Positions 24,972-34,411 of a stretch of DNA of 64,000 nt are shown piece after piece. This stretch comes from Pseudomonas fulva. GTDB taxonomy: Bacteria > Pseudomonadota > Gammaproteobacteria > Pseudomonadales > Pseudomonadaceae. Positions within the stretch are counted from its first letter, which is position 1. Every line of letters begins with the position of its first letter. The translations under genes were made by a program, and so were the position numbers. The notes beneath the pieces were generated by a model. That model did not search any database. It saw only the letters and a program-made list of their open reading frames with translations, and was not told the DNA's origin. The stretch is taken from assembly GCF_015680705.1 (NCBI RefSeq), contig NZ_JADNYP010000001.1, positions 124,001-188,000 of the forward strand, written 5' to 3'.

Positions 24972-25523
24972 ATGCGCCCAGCCCTGCCCTCATGCTTCGC
25001 CGCCCTGACCCTGACCGCCGCGTTCACGGCGGCGCAGGCAGCCCCTTTGTCCATCAGCTCCGAATCCTTCCAGGACAACGCCTTCATCGGCCTTGACCTG
25101 GTCGGCAAGGATCCTTCGTGCGGCGCCGGCAAGGAATGGTCGCCGCACGTACGCTGGTCTGGCCTGCCGCAAGGGACTCGCTCGATCGCCCTGGTGATGT
25201 TCGACCCCGATGGCGCCAAGGGCCTGGGCGTGGTCCACTGGGTGGCCTACAACATCGACGTGCGGCGGGGTTCGGTCAACGCGGGTGCCGCGCGATTCCA
25301 GTCGCACAGCATGACCGTGGGGCGCAACTCCAGCGGTGCGGAGACCTACAAGGGGCCATGCCCACCTGCTGGCGACAATCCGCATCACTACGTGCTGACC
25401 TTGATCGCCAGCGACCTGCCGCCTGCCCAACTGCCCTCCGGCCTTGATCGCGCCGGGCTGTTCGAGGCCCTGCAGGGCCATGCCCTGGGAGCGCAGAGTA
25501 TCGTCGGGCTGTATGGCCATTGA
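24972..25523 (+). CDS. YbhB/YbcL-type PEBP (Raf kinase inhibitor-like) protein, exported
   Basis: This 183-aa protein has a signal peptide (ALTLTAAFTAAQA, cleavage near residue 23). The PEBP core has SPHVRWSGLPQGTRSIALVMFDPD and the ligand-site segment GPCPPAGDNPHHYVLTL. Bacterial PEBPs are small periplasmic or cytoplasmic proteins of unclear role. AGGAG lies 9 nt before the ATG. An upstream in-frame extension is rejected because it precedes the signal peptide. Confidence 0.88.
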   Translation: MRPALPSCFAALTLTAAFTAAQAAPLSISSESFQDNAFIGLDLVGKDPSCGAGKEWSPHVRWSGLPQGTRSIALVMFDPDGAKGLGVVHWVAYNIDVRRGSVNAGAARFQSHSMTVGRNSSGAETYKGPCPPAGDNPHHYVLTLIASDLPPAQLPSGLDRAGLFEALQGHALGAQSIVGLYGH

Positions 25524-25684
25524 ATCGTCATGGTGCGACCCAGCCCGTTTCCCGGAAAGACCTTGGGCCTGTTTCGACGCCGCCTGAGCGCCGCGGCGCC
25601 TTTGCGCACGAGGCCCAGGTGGCTCGACCCGGCCGTCCGGCTCACGTACCCTGCACACTTTCTCTACCGACCTGAAGGACTCAC

Positions 25685-26065
25685 ATGGCCAACCCAGACA
25701 TCACCTTCCTGCCCGATCCGGATCCGCAATCGATTTCCTCGGACGTGGCCGGTTTCGGCAATCTGCTGGTGACCACGCAGATTCCCACCCGTGCCGATGG
25801 CAGCCTCGAGCTGGGCGGGATCGTCGAACAGAGCGAATGCACCCTGCAAGCCTTGAAGGTTGCCCTGGAGCGAGCCGGCAGCAGCCTGGAGCGTGTCCTG
25901 CACCTGACTATCTACCTGACCGACATGGCCGACCGCGCCGCGTTCAACGAGGTCTACCAGCGCTTCTTCGCTAGCCCCTGGCCAGTACGCGCCGCCGTTG
26001 GTGTCGCCGCCCTGGCGGTCGAGGGCATGCGTGTCGAGGTGACGGCGATGGCGGCCAAGGGCTGA
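25685..26065 (+). CDS. RidA-family protein (second paralogue)
   Basis: This 126-aa protein has LHLTIYLTDMADRAAFNEVYQ, PVRAAVGVAAL and EVTAMA, the standard Rid family layout including the conserved arginine. It is expected to deaminate enamine/imine intermediates. It sits 64 bp upstream of a TonB receptor gene on the same strand with no terminator between, so they may be co-transcribed. That partnership is unusual and the reason is not evident. Confidence 0.85.
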   Translation: MANPDITFLPDPDPQSISSDVAGFGNLLVTTQIPTRADGSLELGGIVEQSECTLQALKVALERAGSSLERVLHLTIYLTDMADRAAFNEVYQRFFASPWPVRAAVGVAALAVEGMRVEVTAMAAKG

Positions 26066-26129
26066 TTCGAACGCCCCGCTGCGCCCGATCCGCACTTGCG
26101 AACCCTCTGGTTATGGCAGGACGCCCCGC

Positions 26130-28232
26130 ATGCACTCTAGAACCTCTCACGCAGCTCAGCTGCTCGCGCTGCTCTGCGCACTCGGGGCCGGCCGCCTGGC
26201 ACAGGCCGAACAGGCGCCAGCGGTCAGCATCCTCGAACCGCTGGTGGTCACCGGCAGCTATGCGCCCACGACCAGCTTCGAGCTGCCTTTCTCGGTCGAT
26301 ACGGTCGAGCGCGGCCAGTTCGCCGATGGCCAGCTGGGGGTCAACCTGTCCGAGGCACTGGCGCGGGTCCCGGGGCTGGTGGTGCAGAACCGCCAGAACT
26401 ATGCCCAGGACCTGCAGATCTCCTCGCGCGGCTACGGCGCCCGCTCGACGTTCGGCATCCGCGGGCTCAAGCTGATCAGCGACGGGATCCCGGCCAGCAC
26501 ACCGGACGGCCAGGGCCAGGCAGCCTCGCTCAACCTGGACGTGGCCGAGCGCATCGAGGTGCTGCGCGGGCCGACCTCGGCCATCTATGGCAGCAACGCC
26601 GGTGGCGTGATCCAGATGTTTTCCCGTGATGGCGAGGGCCCGCCCAAGGTCGGCAGCGATCTGCTAGTGGGCAGCGACGGCTTCACCAAGCAGCATCTGC
26701 AGGCCGAAGCGGGCGAGGCCCGCGCCGGTTTCCTGCTGGATGCCTCGCGCATGGACACCGACGGCTATCGCGACCACAGCGCGGCCCGGCGCGACCAGAC
26801 CTTTGCCAAGATGCACCTCAAGCCGGACGAGGACAGCCGCCTGGCCCTGATCTACAGCAGCCTGGAACAGAACGACACGCAGGACCCACTGGGGCAGACC
26901 TGGCAGGCCTACCGGGCCGATCCACGCTCGGTGGCCAGCAATGCCTTGCGCTTCGACACCCGCAAGAGCATCGACCAGCAGCAGCTGGGCATGAACTTCG
27001 AACGCTATTTCGGCGAGGCGACCCTGCAGCTGAACCTGTACGCCGGTCGACGCAGCGTGGTGCAGTACCTTTCAATTCCCCAGGGCGCGCCAGCCAACCA
27101 GCGTGGCGGCGGCGTGGTCGATTTCGACCGCGAGTACCACGGCGGTACCCTGCGCTGGCTGCAGCCAGTGAGCGCCGCGCCTGGCGAGCTGACCCTGACC
27201 GTGGGCGTCGACCTAGACCGCAGCCGCGACGACCGACGTGGCTACCAGAACTTCATCGGCGATCGGCTCGGCGTCAAGGGCGAACTGCGCCGTGATGAAG
27301 TCGATACCGCCAGCAGCCTCGACCCCTATCTCCAGGCGCACTGGCAGCTGGGCGCATGGACCGTGGACGCAGGCTTGCGGCACAGTACCCTGAAGCTGGA
27401 CGTCGACGACCGCTACCTGGTCAACGGCGACGCCAGCGGCTCGAGAAAATACCAGCGCAACACACCGTCGCTGTCGGTGATGTATGCCTTCACCCCGGAC
27501 CTGCAGGGCTACCTCAGCGCCGGCAAGGCCTTCGAAACCCCGACCCAGGCGGAAATGGCCTATGCGCCCGGCCTGGTGGAAGGCTTCAATTTCGGCCTCC
27601 AACCGGCCACCAGCACCCAATACGAGCTGGGACTCAAGGCCCGCTTCGGCGAGCGGGCACGGCTCAACGCAGCGCTGTTCGAAATCCGCACCCGCGACGA
27701 GATCGTCGTCGACAGCGCCCAGGACGGCCGCACCAGCTACCACAATGCCGGCAAGACCCTGCGCCGAGGCTTCGAGCTGAGCCTGCAAGGCGAACTGGCT
27801 GAGCACTGGCAGGCCAGCCTGGCCTACACCCTGCTCCAGGCCAGCTACCAGGACGACTTCATGCAAGGCAGCCAGCTCATCGAAAAAGGCAACCGCCTGC
27901 CAGGCGTGCCACGCAGCAGCCTGTTCGGCGAGCTGACCTGGCGGCCCCGGCAAGGCATCAGCACTGCACTGGAGGCGCAGTACCGCAGCAAGGTCGAGGT
28001 CGAGGACAGCAACCAGGCACGCGCCGCCCCTGGCTATGCCGTGTTCAATTGGCGCGCCCGCCTGGAGCAGCAGCTCGGCCCGTGGTCCTTCCACCAGGTG
28101 GTGCGCCTGGACAACCTGCTCGATCGCCAGTACGTCGGCTCGGTGATCGTCGGGGACGGCAACGGTCGTTACTACGAGGCCGCCCCCGGCCGATCCTGGT
28201 ACGCCGGCGCGGGCCTGGCCTATCGCTTCTGA
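26130..28232 (+). CDS. TonB-dependent outer-membrane receptor
   Basis: This 700-aa protein has a signal peptide (LLALLCALGAGRLAQA, cut near residue 26), a TonB-box-like LEPLVVTGS, a plug with ISSRGYGARSTFGIRG and VEVLRGPTSAIYGSNAGGVIQ, and a barrel ending YRF. The GARSTFGIRG plug type is shared with FecA/IutA-like metal receptors. No Fur box is visible upstream, so iron control is not obvious and the ligand is open. A clear intrinsic terminator follows 55 bp after the stop. Confidence 0.88.
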   Translation: MHSRTSHAAQLLALLCALGAGRLAQAEQAPAVSILEPLVVTGSYAPTTSFELPFSVDTVERGQFADGQLGVNLSEALARVPGLVVQNRQNYAQDLQISSRGYGARSTFGIRGLKLISDGIPASTPDGQGQAASLNLDVAERIEVLRGPTSAIYGSNAGGVIQMFSRDGEGPPKVGSDLLVGSDGFTKQHLQAEAGEARAGFLLDASRMDTDGYRDHSAARRDQTFAKMHLKPDEDSRLALIYSSLEQNDTQDPLGQTWQAYRADPRSVASNALRFDTRKSIDQQQLGMNFERYFGEATLQLNLYAGRRSVVQYLSIPQGAPANQRGGGVVDFDREYHGGTLRWLQPVSAAPGELTLTVGVDLDRSRDDRRGYQNFIGDRLGVKGELRRDEVDTASSLDPYLQAHWQLGAWTVDAGLRHSTLKLDVDDRYLVNGDASGSRKYQRNTPSLSVMYAFTPDLQGYLSAGKAFETPTQAEMAYAPGLVEGFNFGLQPATSTQYELGLKARFGERARLNAALFEIRTRDEIVVDSAQDGRTSYHNAGKTLRRGFELSLQGELAEHWQASLAYTLLQASYQDDFMQGSQLIEKGNRLPGVPRSSLFGELTWRPRQGISTALEAQYRSKVEVEDSNQARAAPGYAVFNWRARLEQQLGPWSFHQVVRLDNLLDRQYVGSVIVGDGNGRYYEAAPGRSWYAGAGLAYRF

Positions 28233-28287
28233 GCTACACGCCACAAGCTGATCGCGTTGTCCTGGCATCCAGCACGGGCCTTGAAAC

Positions 28288-28324
28288 CCGAGTTGCCGGC
28301 CTCGGCGACTCGGTCCGCTTTTTT
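28288..28324 (+). terminator. Rho-independent terminator
   Basis: The 11-bp stem CCGAGTTGCCG/CGGCGACTCGG (one G-U pair), loop GCCT, is followed five bases later by six T residues. This is the clearest intrinsic terminator in the window. It ends the RidA-TonB receptor unit. Confidence 0.85.
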
Positions 28325-28340
28325 CCTGCAGCTAGCAGCT

Positions 28341-30560
28341 TCAGGCTTCGATCCCTGCTTCCAGCACCTTGTCGAGCGTGAGAGGGAAATCGCGCAGGCG
28401 CTTGCCGGTGGCATGGAACACCGCATTGGCCACCGCCGCCGCGACGCCGATGATGCCGATCTCGCCCACGCCCTTGGAACCGAGGTCGTTGACGATGTCG
28501 TCCGGCTCGTCGACGAAGATCACTTCGATCTCGCCAATGTCGGCATTCACTGGGATGTGGTACTCCGCCAGGTTGTGGTTCATGTAGCGACCCAGGTGAT
28601 GGTCTATCTGGGTTTCTTCCTGCAAGGCCATGCCCAGGCCCCAGACCACGCCACCGAGGATCTGGCTGCGCGCGGTCTTGGGGTTGATCACCCGGCCGGC
28701 GGCGATGGCGCTGACCACCCGGCTGACCCGGACGGTGCCCAGGTCCTCGTCGACCTGAACCTCGACGAACACCGCCGAATGGGTCGCGCTGGCATAGCCT
28801 TGGCGCCGGGCATTGGGCTCTGCCTGGATCAGCGCCTCGCGATCGTGCTCGGGCATGCCTGCGAGGATCTCGCTCAGGGCGATGCGATGCTCACCCGCCT
28901 GGACCTGGCCCTGGTCGATGACGAAGTCCTGCGCATCGAGCTGGGCCAGCTCCGGATGTCGCGCGCGCACCGCCTGCAACAGTTTGGCCCGCAGGACCTG
29001 GCAGGCCTGGCGTACCGCGGGGCCTACCGAGGAAACGGTGAACGAGCCGCCTTGCAGGGGGGCGGTGGGCAGCGCCGAGTCGCCCAGCACGAAGGTCACC
29101 TGGTCCATCGGCACGCCCATGGCGTCGGCGGCGATCTGGGTCATCACCGTGTAGGTGCCGGTGCCGATGTCGGTCGTCGCGCTGCTCACCGTCAGGTGTC
29201 CTTGCAGGTCGAAGCGGGCACGGGCGCTGGCCTTCATCTGCATGGCCTCCCAGACCCCACCGGCCATGCCCCAGCCGATGCGCTGGTGGCCCTGGCGCAT
29301 GCTCCCCGGGCGTGGGTCGCGCCGGTCCCAGCCGAAGGCGGCAGCGCCCTGGCGATAGCATTCGAGCAGTGCCTTGCTCGAATAAGGCTTGCCCTCGTTG
29401 CCGTTGCTGTCGGCGAAGTTGATTCGGCGCAGCTGCAACGGATCCAGGCCGCCTGCCGTGGCCAGTTCATCCATGGCGCACTCCAGGCCGATCAGGCCCA
29501 GGGCGGCGCCCGGCGCGCGCATGTCCAGCGGCGTATACACATCCAGCGGCACCAGCCGGTACTGCAAGCTGACGTTGTCGCAGCGATAGAGCATGCCGCT
29601 CCATTCCACCACATGTTCGGTGAAGTCCTCGAAGCGCGAGGTCTGTCCAATGGCCTCATGGAATACCGCCTGCAGGCGCCCGTCCTGGTCCGCGCCCAGT
29701 TGCAGGCGCTGCACCGTGCGCGGTCGATAGCCGAAGGTGAACATCTGCTGGCGAGTCAGCGTGACCCGTACCGAGCGCTTGAGCTGTAGCGCGGCCATGA
29801 CCGCCAGCGGCAGCTGGTACTGCGGCCGCAGCCCGGAGCCGAACGCACCGCCGACGTAGGCGGCAAATACCCGGACCTTCTCCTTGGGCAGGCCGAACAC
29901 CTCGTGCAGGTAGGTCTGGCAGTTTTGCGTGCCCTGGGTCTTGTCGTGCACCTCGAGGCTGCCGTCAGGCTTGTAGATCACCGTGGAGGCATGCGGCTCC
30001 ATCGGGTTGTGGTGTTCCACCGGCGTGGTATAGGTCGCGTCGATGCGCAACGGCGCGCGGGCATAGGCCTGCTGGAAGTCGCCGCGCGGCTTGGGCAATT
30101 CGGCTGGCGCCTGGTGGGCCTGGTCGAGGGCTCGCAACAGGTCAGTCTGGTGGCCCTGCTCGTCGATGTCGATGCGTACCAGCGAACCCGCGTAGCGCGC
30201 CAGCTCCAGGGTCTCGGCGACCACCAGGGCCAGCGGCTGGCCGCTGTAGAGCACCCGATCGTTGTACAGCGGGCGGAACGGTGCGCCTTCGGCGGCATCA
30301 TCGTCACTGTAGCTTTGGTCGTCGCCAGCCAGGCGCGGCCGGTCGAGATGATGCAGCACGGCGACCACGCCTGGGACGCGCAGCGCCGCTTCGCAATCGA
30401 TACGGCGCACCCGGCCGCGCGCCACGTGGCTGGAGACGACGCTGCCATGCAGCAGCCCTTGTTGCGGGAACTCGGCGGCATAGCGCGCCTTGCCGGTCAC
30501 TTTCGCCGGACCGTCGACACGATCGAGGGGGCGGCCGCTGGCCAGTTCGACAGGTTTCAT
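28341..30560 (-). CDS. Molybdopterin-binding subunit of aldehyde/xanthine oxidoreductase (PaoC-like)
   Basis: This 739-aa subunit carries the molybdenum active site. It begins [21 protein letters not shown], as in YagR/PaoC. It has [21 protein letters not shown] in the cofactor region and [12 protein letters not shown] near residue 693, whose glutamate is the catalytic base of the xanthine oxidase family. It forms a heterotrimer with the FAD and 2Fe-2S subunits encoded upstream. The ATG at 30558-30560 overlaps the FAD gene stop by 4 nt. A longer open frame to 31169 overlaps the FAD gene and is not used. The substrate (aromatic aldehyde most likely) is inferred from the PaoABC match. Confidence 0.9.
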   Translation of the reverse strand: MKPVELASGRPLDRVDGPAKVTGKARYAAEFPQQGLLHGSVVSSHVARGRVRRIDCEAALRVPGVVAVLHHLDRPRLAGDDQSYSDDDAAEGAPFRPLYNDRVLYSGQPLALVVAETLELARYAGSLVRIDIDEQGHQTDLLRALDQAHQAPAELPKPRGDFQQAYARAPLRIDATYTTPVEHHNPMEPHASTVIYKPDGSLEVHDKTQGTQNCQTYLHEVFGLPKEKVRVFAAYVGGAFGSGLRPQYQLPLAVMAALQLKRSVRVTLTRQQMFTFGYRPRTVQRLQLGADQDGRLQAVFHEAIGQTSRFEDFTEHVVEWSGMLYRCDNVSLQYRLVPLDVYTPLDMRAPGAALGLIGLECAMDELATAGGLDPLQLRRINFADSNGNEGKPYSSKALLECYRQGAAAFGWDRRDPRPGSMRQGHQRIGWGMAGGVWEAMQMKASARARFDLQGHLTVSSATTDIGTGTYTVMTQIAADAMGVPMDQVTFVLGDSALPTAPLQGGSFTVSSVGPAVRQACQVLRAKLLQAVRARHPELAQLDAQDFVIDQGQVQAGEHRIALSEILAGMPEHDREALIQAEPNARRQGYASATHSAVFVEVQVDEDLGTVRVSRVVSAIAAGRVINPKTARSQILGGVVWGLGMALQEETQIDHHLGRYMNHNLAEYHIPVNADIGEIEVIFVDEPDDIVNDLGSKGVGEIGIIGVAAAVANAVFHATGKRLRDFPLTLDKVLEAGIEA

Positions 30561-31546
30561 GGCGTGTTTCCTCCGGCGGCTGCGGTGCTCAATGCGCGTA
30601 TGATGGCCCGCTGGGCCAGGGTGATCTTGAAGGCGTTGTGTTGCAGTGCCACAGCACCGGCGAGCAAGGCCGAGGCCGCCTTGGCATAGCTTTCGGCGGT
30701 AGCCGGCAGGCCTTGCAGGCTGCGCTCGAGGTCCGGGTCGCGCCAGGGCTTGTGGGCGACGCCACCCAGCGCCAGGCGCACATCGCCGAGACGCTCGCCG
30801 TCGAGCCGCACTGCCGCGGCGACCGAGACCAGGGCGAAGGCGTAGGAAGCCCGATCGCGCAGCTTCAGGTAGCTGCAATGGTTGGCGAAGCCCGACGGCG
30901 GCAGTTCGATGGCAGTGATCAGTTCGCCCTCGGCCAGCGTGTTGTCCCGTTCGGGTGTGTCGCCGGGCAGGCGATGGAAATCGGCGAAGGCGATCCGCCG
31001 CTCGCCCGCTGGGCCGCGCACATGTACCACGGCCTCCAACGCGGCCAGCGCGACGCACATGTCCGACGGATGTACCGCGACACAGGCCTCGCTGGCGCCG
31101 AGGATCGCATGGGATCGATTGAGGCCGTCGCGCGCTGGACAGCCCGTGCCCGGCTCGCGCTTGTTGCATGGGGTAGCGGTATCGTAGAAGTAGTGGCAGC
31201 GCGTGCGCTGCAGCAGGTTGCCGCCGGTGCTGGCCATGTTGCGCAGTTGTGGCGAAGCGCCGGCCAGGATGGCTTGGGCCAGCAACGGATAGCGTTGCTC
31301 GATGAGCGGATGCCAGGCAAGCTCGGCATTGCTCTGCAGCGCACCGACCAGGACCCCGCCGGTGGCGGTCTCGCGGACGCCTTGCAAGGGCAGCGCGGTA
31401 ATGTCGATCAGGCGCTCGGGGCGCTCGACGTTTTCCTTCATCAGGTCGACCAGGTTGGTCCCGCCAGCGATGTAGCGGGTGCGCGGCCCGGCCAGGGCGA
31501 TGGCCTGTTCGAGGGTGTCGGGCTTGCTGTAGTCGAAGGGCATCAT
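30557..31546 (-). CDS. FAD-binding subunit with extra 4Fe-4S cluster (PaoB-like)
   Basis: This 329-aa subunit has an FAD site ([29 protein letters not shown]). A four-cysteine set ([21 protein letters not shown] and SEACVA) matches the additional 4Fe-4S cluster described for E. coli PaoB. Ordinary xanthine dehydrogenase FAD subunits lack these cysteines. Its ATGA start overlaps the 2Fe-2S subunit stop, showing tight coupling. Electrons pass from molybdenum through the Fe-S clusters to FAD and on to an acceptor. Confidence 0.9.
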   Translation of the reverse strand: MMPFDYSKPDTLEQAIALAGPRTRYIAGGTNLVDLMKENVERPERLIDITALPLQGVRETATGGVLVGALQSNAELAWHPLIEQRYPLLAQAILAGASPQLRNMASTGGNLLQRTRCHYFYDTATPCNKREPGTGCPARDGLNRSHAILGASEACVAVHPSDMCVALAALEAVVHVRGPAGERRIAFADFHRLPGDTPERDNTLAEGELITAIELPPSGFANHCSYLKLRDRASYAFALVSVAAAVRLDGERLGDVRLALGGVAHKPWRDPDLERSLQGLPATAESYAKAASALLAGAVALQHNAFKITLAQRAIIRALSTAAAGGNTP

Positions 31547-32061
31547 GGCTGGCGCCCCCCCTCGATCAGCGGCAGCGCCTCGGCCACGGCGTCGACGATA
31601 TTGCTGTAGGCGCCACAACGGCACAGGTTGCCGCTCATGGCTTCCTGGATCTCGGCGCGGCTGCGCGCCCGGCCTTCGTTGGCCAGGCCGACCGCCGAAC
31701 AGATCTGCCCGGGCGTGCAGTAGCCGCACTGGAAGGCATCGTGGCGGACGAAGGCTTGCTGCAGCGGATGCAGGCGTTCGCCATCGGCCAAGCCTTCGAT
31801 GGTGACCAGTTCGTCGCCGTCGCACATCACCGCCAGGGTCAGGCAGGCATTGACCCGCTTGCCGTTGCGCAACACCGTGCAGGCGCCGCACTGGCCATGG
31901 TCGCAGCCCTTCTTGCTGCCGACCAGGTCCAGCTGTTCGCGCAACAGATCGAGCAAGGTCAGCCAAGGCTGTACCTGCAACTGCCGGGCCTCGCCGTTGA
32001 GGGTCACGCTGATGGCCCGGGCAGGCGGATCATCTTGCCGCTTCGGATTGAACTCGCTCAT
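31543..32061 (-). CDS. 2Fe-2S subunit (PaoA-like), no Tat signal
   Basis: This 172-aa subunit has the two [2Fe-2S] cysteine sets: [12 protein letters not shown] with NACL (ferredoxin-like) and CGYCTPGQ with [11 protein letters not shown]. Start chosen at the ATG 32059-32061 ([11 protein letters not shown]); the open frame reaching 32364 precedes any family sequence. E. coli PaoA carries a twin-arginine leader; this one does not, so the complex is probably cytoplasmic. It is first in the A-B-C operon and is divergent from mocA 73 bp away. Confidence 0.9.
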   Translation of the reverse strand: MSEFNPKRQDDPPARAISVTLNGEARQLQVQPWLTLLDLLREQLDLVGSKKGCDHGQCGACTVLRNGKRVNACLTLAVMCDGDELVTIEGLADGERLHPLQQAFVRHDAFQCGYCTPGQICSAVGLANEGRARSRAEIQEAMSGNLCRCGAYSNIVDAVAEALPLIEGGRQP

Positions 32062-32134
32062 GGAAAAGGTCTCACGGTTGATAGGCTTGGGTGCAGTCGG
32101 CTGCATCTTCCAGATACGACCGGAGGCTCTTTCC

Positions 32135-32767
32135 ATGCGTTCAGCGCAATCACTTCTGCTCGATCGCCCATGTGTCGGCCTGGTGCTGGCGGCAGGCTTC
32201 TCGCGGCGCTTCGGCAGCGACAAGCGCCGCGTCGAGTTCGCCAATGGGCACGGCTTGCTGGCCCGTACCCTGGCCCAGGTGCGCCCGGCCTTCAGTGACT
32301 TGCGCGTGGTCTTGCGGGGCGAAGACGATGCCACGCTGCTGGGCGTGCCAGAGGGCGTGCGCATCGTGCGCAGCGCTGTCTCCCATCAGGGCATGGGCGC
32401 CAGCCTGGCGGCGGGCATGCGCGCCCTGATCGCCGATTCGCGCGCCGACAGCGCGGCCATCCTGCTGGGCGACATGCCCTGGATCGACCAGGCGACCCTG
32501 CTCGAGCTGTGCGCCCAGGCTGGCCCGGAACGGATCGTGCTGCCCTGGTACCAGGGCCAGCGTGGTCAGCCGGTGGTCTTCGGCCGGCGCTTCTGGCCGG
32601 AACTGGCGCGACTGGAGCAGGACCAGGGCGGCAAGCAGGTGATCGCCGCGCACCCACTGGCCTGCATCGACTGGACGGTCGCCGACGCCGGGATCCTACG
32701 CGATGTCGACCACCCCGCGGACCTGGCGCCAGACCCCTGCCGGGCCAGCAACACCCAGCGTGCATAG
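32135..32767 (+). CDS. mocA: Molybdenum cofactor nucleotidyltransferase (MocA-type)
   Basis: This 210-aa protein has the NTP-transferase core LVLAAGFSRRFGSDKR, the MGASLAAGM loop and the metal-binding LLGDMPWI. This is the MocA/MobA fold that adds CMP or GMP to molybdopterin. Xanthine-oxidase-family enzymes of the PaoABC type need the cytosine dinucleotide form, so a MocA function is preferred over MobA. The ATG at 32135 has GGAGG 8 nt upstream. It is divergent from the enzyme operon it presumably serves. A GC-rich stem-loop follows at 32787. Confidence 0.82.
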   Translation: MRSAQSLLLDRPCVGLVLAAGFSRRFGSDKRRVEFANGHGLLARTLAQVRPAFSDLRVVLRGEDDATLLGVPEGVRIVRSAVSHQGMGASLAAGMRALIADSRADSAAILLGDMPWIDQATLLELCAQAGPERIVLPWYQGQRGQPVVFGRRFWPELARLEQDQGGKQVIAAHPLACIDWTVADAGILRDVDHPADLAPDPCRASNTQRA

Positions 32768-32786
32768 GCGACCGCCGTGCCGCGCT

Positions 32787-32803
32787 GGGCCGCAACGCGG
32801 CCC
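32787..32803. terminator. Short GC stem between mocA and xdhC-like genes
   Basis: GGGCCGC-AAC-GCGGCCC: exact 7-bp arms with a 3-nt loop, 20 nt after the mocA stop and followed by TGGAATTT. It lies between convergent genes and could act in both directions. Confidence 0.45.
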
Positions 32804-32923
32804 CTGGAATTTCGCAGCCCAGACGATATTTCCTGCCAGCCTGTTTACCATCCTGTCGCTTGGCGGGTCCTCAGGCACGGCGGCTCCTAGAGGTTGGGCC
32901 GTGCTTCCAGTGTCATCAGTGAG

Positions 32924-34120
32924 TCAGAGGTTTGTGGCCGTGTTTCCGGCACCATCGGTGGTTGTCTGCAGGGCCGCACCCGCAGGATGGGGGGCGGCGT
33001 CCACTGGGTGGATCTTGCTCGGGCGCAGGCGCAGCTGGCCACCCTCGCGTCCGTGCAGGTGTGCCTGGATCTCGGCGAGGATCGCCATGGCGACGCTCTC
33101 CGGCGCATCGCCACCAAGGTCCAGCCCGATGGGATAATGCAGGGCTGCCATGGCCGGCAGCTGCCCATGGCATGCCTGGATACTGGCCAGCAGCCGCTCG
33201 GTACGATCCCGCGGGCCGAGTTGGCCGATGTAGCGCGGCTCGGCCTGCAGCGCGGTGGCGAGCCAGCGTTCATCCTGCGCCAGGCTGTGCGACATGATTG
33301 CCACCGCTGCCCCGCGCAGGTGCCGGACCAGCTCGCCTGGGGCGGCCAGGTCGCCGACCAGCACCTGGTCGGCTTCGGGAAACCGTTCGCGACGGGCAAA
33401 ATGCGGGCGGGCATCGATCACCGTGACGTGCCAGTCGAGCAGGCGTGCCATGCGCACCAGGGGCTGCGCATCGTGCCCGGCACCGAAGATCACCAGGCGC
33501 GGCATGGGCGCCAGGTATTCGAGGAACACCTCGACGCTGGCCGGTCCCTGGCCATGGTGCTGCAAGCACGAGCGTCGGGCAGCCAGGATACCCGGCAGCT
33601 CGGCACGCAACTGCCGTTCGAGCGCGCTGTCGCCCAAATCAGCCTGGAACCCGGCCTGCGCCAGCAGCAAGCGTTCACCGACCTTGGCCCGCGCGCCCGC
33701 CCCGCTGGCGATCACCGTGGCCAGCGCGGCAGGCTGCGCGCAACGCTCGACCGCCGCCAAGGCATCCGCCAGCAAGGCCGGGGCGCGTCCGGCGATGCGC
33801 TCGAACATGACATGCACCCGGCCGTTGCAGCCAAGGCCGAAGCCCAATGCCGTCTCGCCCTCCTCACCTTCTTCGGCGGTGCTGTAGCAACGCACGCTCG
33901 GCCCGGCTTCGGTCAGCCACCAGGCCTTGCGGGCGATCTCGCGCTCCAGGCAGCCACCGCTGACGCTGCCATGGTGCGGGCCGATCCGTGGTATCAACAT
34001 GCGCGCGCCTGGCCGGCGGTAGGCCGAGCCTTCGACCTTGACCACGCTGGCCACGACCGAGTCCTCGCCCTGCGAGCGCAAGGTTTCGAGTGCCTGAAGC
34101 AGGGTTCGCGAGACAGCCAT
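32924..34120 (-). CDS. XdhC-family molybdenum cofactor insertion/sulfuration chaperone
   Basis: This 398-aa protein has the N-terminal XdhC/CoxI segment (VVKVEGSAYRRPGARMLI, SVSGGCLEREIARKAW, GFGLGCNGRVHVM). The C-terminal Rossmann-like domain has LVIFGAGHDAQPLVRMARLL, VTVIDARPHFARRERFP and the ending SVAMAILAEIQAHLHGR. XdhC/PaoD proteins bind, sulfurate and insert the molybdenum cofactor into xanthine-oxidase-family enzymes. The start at 34118-34120 is supported by GAGG 8 nt upstream and loss of homology beyond it. It serves the PaoABC-like operon next door. This is the longer, two-domain form. Confidence 0.88.
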   Translation of the reverse strand: MAVSRTLLQALETLRSQGEDSVVASVVKVEGSAYRRPGARMLIPRIGPHHGSVSGGCLEREIARKAWWLTEAGPSVRCYSTAEEGEEGETALGFGLGCNGRVHVMFERIAGRAPALLADALAAVERCAQPAALATVIASGAGARAKVGERLLLAQAGFQADLGDSALERQLRAELPGILAARRSCLQHHGQGPASVEVFLEYLAPMPRLVIFGAGHDAQPLVRMARLLDWHVTVIDARPHFARRERFPEADQVLVGDLAAPGELVRHLRGAAVAIMSHSLAQDERWLATALQAEPRYIGQLGPRDRTERLLASIQACHGQLPAMAALHYPIGLDLGGDAPESVAMAILAEIQAHLHGREGGQLRLRPSKIHPVDAAPHPAGAALQTTTDGAGNTATNL

Positions 34121-34369
34121 GCCTGCCTCAGCCTGCCAAGCGGCGCTGGTCGGCGCGATGAGGCGCGAGCCCGGCCGTCCGGCCACGCGGCCTGTGCGGG
34201 TCAGAAAGACGCGATGCCCAGCCCTGGGCATCGGAAAGGGCGTGACGGGTGTCCATCGGCAGGCGGCTCCAGCGCAGTGTGTCCCTTTATGACCGTGGGC
34301 CAGGCCAGGTCGTTTCGTCGGATCGGCCGGCCCGGCCGCCTGGAGGGTGCCGAGCCGGCGTTTCACCGC

Positions 34370-34375
34370 TACAAT
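34370..34375 (+). promoter_or_regulatory. Candidate -10 element for the U32 peptidase-family gene
   Basis: TACAAT, 36 bp before the ATG at 34412, is a good -10 hexamer in otherwise GC-rich DNA. The -35 (GGGTGC region) is poor. No clear Shine-Dalgarno precedes the ATG, so the leader is short. Confidence 0.4.
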
Positions 34376-34411
34376 GCGCGCCTCGACCGTGACCAGCCCG
34401 ACCCTAATTCT

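Noticed and set aside
25588..25599. Palindrome GCGCCGCGGCGC between PEBP and RidA genes
   Set aside because: It has no loop for a hairpin and is likely chance in GC-rich DNA; not adjacent to a promoter.
30561..31169. Extension of the PaoC-like subunit to 31169
   Set aside because: It overlaps the FAD-subunit gene and lacks family sequence; the ATG at 30560 begins the family's N-terminus.
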